From contig JAEXTA010000089.1 of NCBI GenBank assembly GCA_023453665.1, forward strand, positions 1 through 64,000: a stretch of DNA of 64,000 nt. The letters run 5' to 3'. The notes below the pieces were generated by a model that saw only the letters and a list, made by a program, of their open reading frames with translations, had not been told where the DNA came from and did no database searches. The position numbers were made by a program, and so were the translations under genes. This DNA is from Bacteroidota bacterium (lineage in GTDB: Bacteria > Bacteroidota > Ignavibacteria > Ignavibacteriales > Ignavibacteriaceae). Below are positions 60,580 to 64,000 of the stretch, one piece after another (position 1 is the first letter of the stretch; each line of letters opens with the position of its first letter).

Positions 60580-60975
60580 ATGAAGTATTTATTTGTGATT
60601 TTGTTCTTTGTTGTAATGATATTTCCACAGACAAATTTTGCCCAGGAAAATTCTTCAGAAGAAGTTAAGTATGAAATGAAAACATACTATATGGCTTTCC
60701 TGAAAAAAGGTCCGAACAGAAACCAGGATTCGACTACAGCACAATTAATTCAAAAAGCACACCTTGAGCACATAAACAAAATGGTTGAGGATAAGAAAGT
60801 TGTCATTGCCGGTCCGTTTTTAGATGATGGAGACATTCGCGGCATATTTATTTTTAATGTTGAAACTATGGAAGAAGCAATCGCGCTTACAGAAGCAGAC
60901 CCCGCAATAAAAGCCGGAAGACTGATAATGGAGATACGCCCCTGGTGGGGAGCGAAAGGTAGTTGCCTTGAGTAA
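60580..60975 (+). CDS. exported YciI-like protein
   Basis: The second following ATG at 60580 is preferred, with GAGG six bases upstream. The 131-residue protein has a signal peptide (MKYLFVILFFVVMIFPQTNFAQ). A YciI-like ferredoxin-fold domain follows (YYMAFLKKGPNRNQDST, HLEHINKMVEDKKVVIAGPFLDDGDIRGIFIFNVETMEEA). The YciI His-Asp pair is seen as AHLEH and DDG. YciI relatives are mostly cytoplasmic; this exported form is less usual. It lies 57 bases after the NTN hydrolase gene. Confidence 0.8.
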   Translation: MKYLFVILFFVVMIFPQTNFAQENSSEEVKYEMKTYYMAFLKKGPNRNQDSTTAQLIQKAHLEHINKMVEDKKVVIAGPFLDDGDIRGIFIFNVETMEEAIALTEADPAIKAGRLIMEIRPWWGAKGSCLE

Positions 60976-61205
60976 AAACTCTCCAAGTACGTCTATTTCA
61001 CCAAAATTGATTGCGTTTTCGATTTGATACAGGATGTAAGTGATTGCTTCACGATTGGGAAGTGGGATTTTAAAGATTGGAACTTCAACTGACTTGAATT
61101 CAAATTTCTGAGAGTTTACGGAGAACTTTAAAACTTATCTTAACATGTAGTTAATTGAACCTTTCATTCATTCTTCCTATTATCAAAATATTTTTCAATG
61201 AATGC

Positions 61206-62048
61206 TTATTTATTAATTTCTTGAATCAACCGTTTTTCGATTATCCGATGCATTAAAGAACCCTGTGACTTGGATTTTATTTTACTTAGAAATTCTATGC
61301 GCTCCGTCGAGGAACTCATTTCGTTTAGCACTAAATCAATTAAAAAAAAGGATTTACTTGACCAAGGATAAGTCTGAAGTAAAGTAGTACGAGTCTCTTG
61401 GGCTTTTTTATTATCTTCTAATTTATACATATACCTAAGTTCTAGTGAAATAAGTATTTGTGGCGCATAAACACTGTTTTTATTATCAGTTAATAATGAT
61501 TCTAAATATTTTATCAAAGTGTTTGAATCATACTTTTGATGAATCAGATCAATATATGCTTGAGAAAAAGATTCGAAAACTATTTTTTCATTTTCAGTTG
61601 GTTCTACAACCTTAAAATTAACTACGATTGTTTGTTCTGATGAAATTGAAGAAGTAAAAGTTAGTTCAGCTCTATATTTCCCAAGATTTATTATACTTTC
61701 TTGATCTAGATGTCTGGGTGTTCCAAAATACGTATTCAATTCTATTATATAAAACCACTCCCCTTCAGATTTTAATTTTTTGAAGGATGGTGTAAAACCA
61801 TCGATGCTATGATAACGATTATACCTGAGTTGTTGACCTAATTGATCAATAAGCTTCACTGTAATTTCAAATTTTATATCATCGGGAAGTGAAGGATGAG
61901 CATTATTTTTTACATACATCCCTATATCAATGGTTTCACCAAGCAAATATGATTCTTTGGAACTCATTACCTGAAATTCGAACATCGTTTGTGCTTGAGG
62001 GATCGAACCAAAGATTAAAAGCACTAAGATTGTGACTATTGACTTCAA
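61206..62048 (-). CDS. exported protein of unknown function
   Basis: The 280-residue protein has a signal peptide (MKSIVTILVLLIFGSIPQAQ). An N-terminal beta domain (about residues 22-150) resembles an Ig-like or intracellular proteinase-inhibitor-type fold (SSKESYLLGETIDIGMYVKNN). The second half is helical and TPR-like (LISLELRYMYKLEDNKKAQETRTTLLQTYPWSSKS). No family is recognised. It stands alone, with no ribosome site of note. Confidence 0.65.
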   Translation of the reverse strand: MKSIVTILVLLIFGSIPQAQTMFEFQVMSSKESYLLGETIDIGMYVKNNAHPSLPDDIKFEITVKLIDQLGQQLRYNRYHSIDGFTPSFKKLKSEGEWFYIIELNTYFGTPRHLDQESIINLGKYRAELTFTSSISSEQTIVVNFKVVEPTENEKIVFESFSQAYIDLIHQKYDSNTLIKYLESLLTDNKNSVYAPQILISLELRYMYKLEDNKKAQETRTTLLQTYPWSSKSFFLIDLVLNEMSSSTERIEFLSKIKSKSQGSLMHRIIEKRLIQEINK

Positions 62049-62143
62049 TATTTACCTCCGATGAGTTTCAAAGATAGTGTTGAAATAAATTGTTTGTGTC
62101 CCTCAAAGGAAAGGGATCATTGAAATTATTTAAATTAAGTGGA

Positions 62144-63139
62144 TTATCTATGAACTACCAAAATTCTTCCCCTTATCCCGGCTTTCAAAATCAAATCAAT
62201 TTTTTCATTCAGTTGTTCAAGTGAACATTCTTCGTACATCATTTCAAGTGTTCCCGGTTTCCAATCTGAAGCAAGTTTTTCCCAGACTTTTAATCTTGTA
62301 TACATTGGTGTTTCGGCGGAATTAATTCCCAACAGATTTACTCCTCTTAAAATAAAGGGAAACACTGTTGTGTTAAGTTCAACTGATTTAACGTTTCCGC
62401 AGGAAGCCACAGAACATCCCATTTCAGTCTGAGCAAGAACGGTTGCTAAAATATTTCCTCCGACAGTTTCAACTACTCCTGCCCACTGTCTTGTAAGCAA
62501 GGGTTTTTTCTTTTCGTCATCAACTTCGCTTCTACTAATTATTCTTGCAGCACCTAATTTCTTTAAATAATTTTCAGAATCTTTTTTTCCTGTAGCGGCA
62601 ACAACATTATACCCTGCATTTGATAGTATTGCAACAGCCATTGAACCTACTCCGCCGGTTGCACCTGTTACTAGAACTTCTCCGTTTTCATTTTTTAATC
62701 CGGCTTGTTCAAGTTTAAATAATGAAAGCCCTGCGGTAAATCCTGCTGTTCCGTAAATCATACTTTCTTTTAAAGTTAATCCTTCGGGAAGTTTAACAAC
62801 CCAATCGGCAGGTACACGAATGTATTCTCCAAAACCGCCGGACGTATTCATTCCCAAATCATACCCTGTTACAAGTACTTCTTCACCAACTTTAAATTTA
62901 CCGGATGAAGATTCAGCGACTGTACCAGCAGCGTCAATTCCCGGTGTGTGCGGGTATTTTCTTGTTACTCCTTTATTCCCCGAGGCAGATAGCGCATCTT
63001 TATAATTAAGCGAGGAGTATTTTACTTTAATTATTACGTTTCCTTCCGGCAGGTCTGAAATATTTTTATCAGTGATTCTTCTTATATATTTTCCATCTTC
63101 TTCAATAACCAACATTGATTTAAATTTTTCGGGTATCAT
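62144..63139 (-). CDS. acuI: acrylyl-CoA reductase-like zinc-independent MDR oxidoreductase (AcuI/YhdH)
   Basis: The 331-residue protein is a medium-chain dehydrogenase/reductase of the YhdH/YhfP type: GNVIIKVKYSSLNYKDALSASGNKGVTRKYPHTPGIDAAGTV, then VTGATGGVGSMAVAIL (NADPH-binding glycines) and VVETVGGNILATVLAQ, CGNVKSVEL. The group includes AcuI, which reduces acryloyl-CoA to propionyl-CoA. Zinc ligands are absent, as expected. It is two bases downstream of the partial flavoprotein gene on the same strand. Confidence 0.92.
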   Translation of the reverse strand: MIPEKFKSMLVIEEDGKYIRRITDKNISDLPEGNVIIKVKYSSLNYKDALSASGNKGVTRKYPHTPGIDAAGTVAESSSGKFKVGEEVLVTGYDLGMNTSGGFGEYIRVPADWVVKLPEGLTLKESMIYGTAGFTAGLSLFKLEQAGLKNENGEVLVTGATGGVGSMAVAILSNAGYNVVAATGKKDSENYLKKLGAARIISRSEVDDEKKKPLLTRQWAGVVETVGGNILATVLAQTEMGCSVASCGNVKSVELNTTVFPFILRGVNLLGINSAETPMYTRLKVWEKLASDWKPGTLEMMYEECSLEQLNEKIDLILKAGIRGRILVVHR

Positions 63140-63141
63140 GT

Positions 63142-64000
63142 TTACTCCTTAATTTCTTTTTCATTAATCGAGGCTGCTATTCCGTTAGCAGCAAGCCATC
63201 CGGTTGTCCATGCTGATTGAAAATTAAATCCACCGGTTACAGCATCTATATTCAAAACTTCGCCCGCAAAAAATAAATTTTTTATCAATTTGCTTTGCAT
63301 AGTTTTGAAATTTATTTCTTTAAGCTCAACCCCACCGGCTGTTACAAACTCTTCCTTAAAAGTGCTTTTTCCTTTTACTAAAAACTTTGTTGCCTTTAGT
63401 ATTTCAATGAGAGCTGAAATTTCTTTTTTACTAACCTCACCCCAATGTTTATCTGAATCAATCCCGCTTTTAACAAAAAACTTTTCAACAAGTCGTTTGG
63501 GTAATTTAAATAAAGATTGAGCTGACACAGACTTATTCCTTTTTGATACAATTATTTCTTTTAACTCAGTTTCAATTTTCCCGTAACCAAGCAAAGGCAG
63601 CCAATCAACCTGTAATTGAAAGTTATAATTCATTTTATTTAACTCTCGTGCAGCGAAAGCGGATAATGATAAGACAGAAGGACCGCTCAATCCCCAGTGT
63701 GTTATCAATAAAGGTCCGTTACTATTTAATTTTGTTTTTTGTATTTGCAGGTGAACATTCTCAACCACAACCCCGGATAGTTCCTTTAAAAGTTCATCAT
63801 CAATATTAAAAGTAAAAAGCGATGGAACAGGTTCGATGATTTTGTGTCCGAGTTTATGTAATTCATTCCAGATAGGATTATTACTTCCTGTTGTAATAAT
63901 TAATTTATCAGCTTCAAACTTTTCATTTTCTTTTGTCGAAAGAATAAATTTATTTTGGTCTGAAATTGTAATTGAAGAAACGTTTTTTCCTGTTTGAATC
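63142..64000 (-). CDS. HI0933-family flavoprotein, partial (N-terminal part off the window)
   Basis: The frame runs through the window edge; the visible part is about 285 residues. It contains LIITTGSNNPIWNELHKLGHKI, THWGLSGPSVLSLSA, and the C-terminal TAGGVELKEINFKTMQSKLIKNLFFAGEVLNIDAVTGGFNFQSAWTTG, which is the FAD-binding end typical of the HI0933/YhiN group. These flavoproteins are NAD(P)/FAD-dependent oxidoreductases with uncertain substrates, some acting on aminoacetone. The N-terminal dinucleotide-binding motif lies outside the window. It is followed two bases later by the oxidoreductase gene. Confidence 0.9.
   Translation of the reverse strand, partial: IQTGKNVSSITISDQNKFILSTKENEKFEADKLIITTGSNNPIWNELHKLGHKIIEPVPSLFTFNIDDELLKELSGVVVENVHLQIQKTKLNSNGPLLITHWGLSGPSVLSLSAFAARELNKMNYNFQLQVDWLPLLGYGKIETELKEIIVSKRNKSVSAQSLFKLPKRLVEKFFVKSGIDSDKHWGEVSKKEISALIEILKATKFLVKGKSTFKEEFVTAGGVELKEINFKTMQSKLIKNLFFAGEVLNIDAVTGGFNFQSAWTTGWLAANGIAASINEKEIKE

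Overview
The window is a stretch of AT-rich chromosome from a free-living bacterium of the Bacteroidota/Chlorobiota group, most likely class Ignavibacteria. The best evidence is five large exported proteins that end in the NYPNPFNP-type C-terminal sorting domain of type IX secretion (T9SS) cargo. This spelling is typical of Ignavibacteria. Other hints are TAnnTTTG promoter boxes, frequent TTG starts, Bacteroidetes-style lipoproteins and families such as DUF4922 and a CfiA-like metallo-beta-lactamase. No tRNA, rRNA, CRISPR array, prophage or complete insertion sequence was recognised. Both ends cut through genes: an M28 peptidase on the left and a HI0933-type flavoprotein on the right.

Layout. 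1-8.2 kb: M28 peptidase, thioredoxin-like protein, DUF2203 protein, a small lipoprotein, a GxxExxY gene inside its own inverted repeats, the DUF1015-serC pair, an esterase, a P4-type lipoprotein phosphatase and an Omp28-like T9SS protein. 8.2-12.2 kb is the most accessory-looking part: a 27-base palindrome, twelve in-phase copies of a diverged 21-base repeat before an orphan Cro/C1-type regulator gene, a two-gene DUF488 unit and an orphan membrane protein. 12.2-20 kb: valS, a GIY-YIG gene embedded in a cluster of 27-base palindromes, DinB, a TMTC-like membrane glycosyltransferase with TPRs, a matrixin-type protease, OsmC and a GNAT protein.

20-29 kb is a secretion block: a lipoprotein, a beta-propeller T9SS protein, a small I9-like protein, a subtilisin-type T9SS protease sharing a near-duplicate C-terminal module with the propeller protein, then an ECF sigma/anti-sigma pair. 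29-36 kb: membrane protein, arginase and a tightly packed SpoIID/LytB-GT4-GT2-DUF4922 operon. 36-44 kb, minus strand: DUF885 lipoprotein, subclass B1 metallo-beta-lactamase, NAD(P)-binding protein, DUF1697 protein, exported GH13 enzyme, ABC exporter and HU. 44-50 kb: TonB-dependent receptor-like protein, membrane glycosyltransferase and another T9SS protein. 50-54.5 kb, minus strand: LytS/LytTR pair, rseP and dxr. 54.6-64 kb: a porin-like protein with one c-heme motif, a 28-residue membrane microprotein, a POT peptide transporter coupled to a polysaccharide deacetylase, a C45-like NTN hydrolase with a T9SS tail, YciI-like and unknown exported proteins, an AcuI-type oxidoreductase and the partial flavoprotein.

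The genes suggest a heterotroph that exports proteases, glycosidases and adhesive or propeller proteins, imports peptides, and modifies its envelope. The most unusual signals are the 21-base repeat array, two small nuclease-fold genes each bracketed by its own palindromic repeat family, the DUF488 pair, the I9-like protein beside the subtilase, and the single-heme porin-like protein. Function statements rest on motif recognition without database searches.
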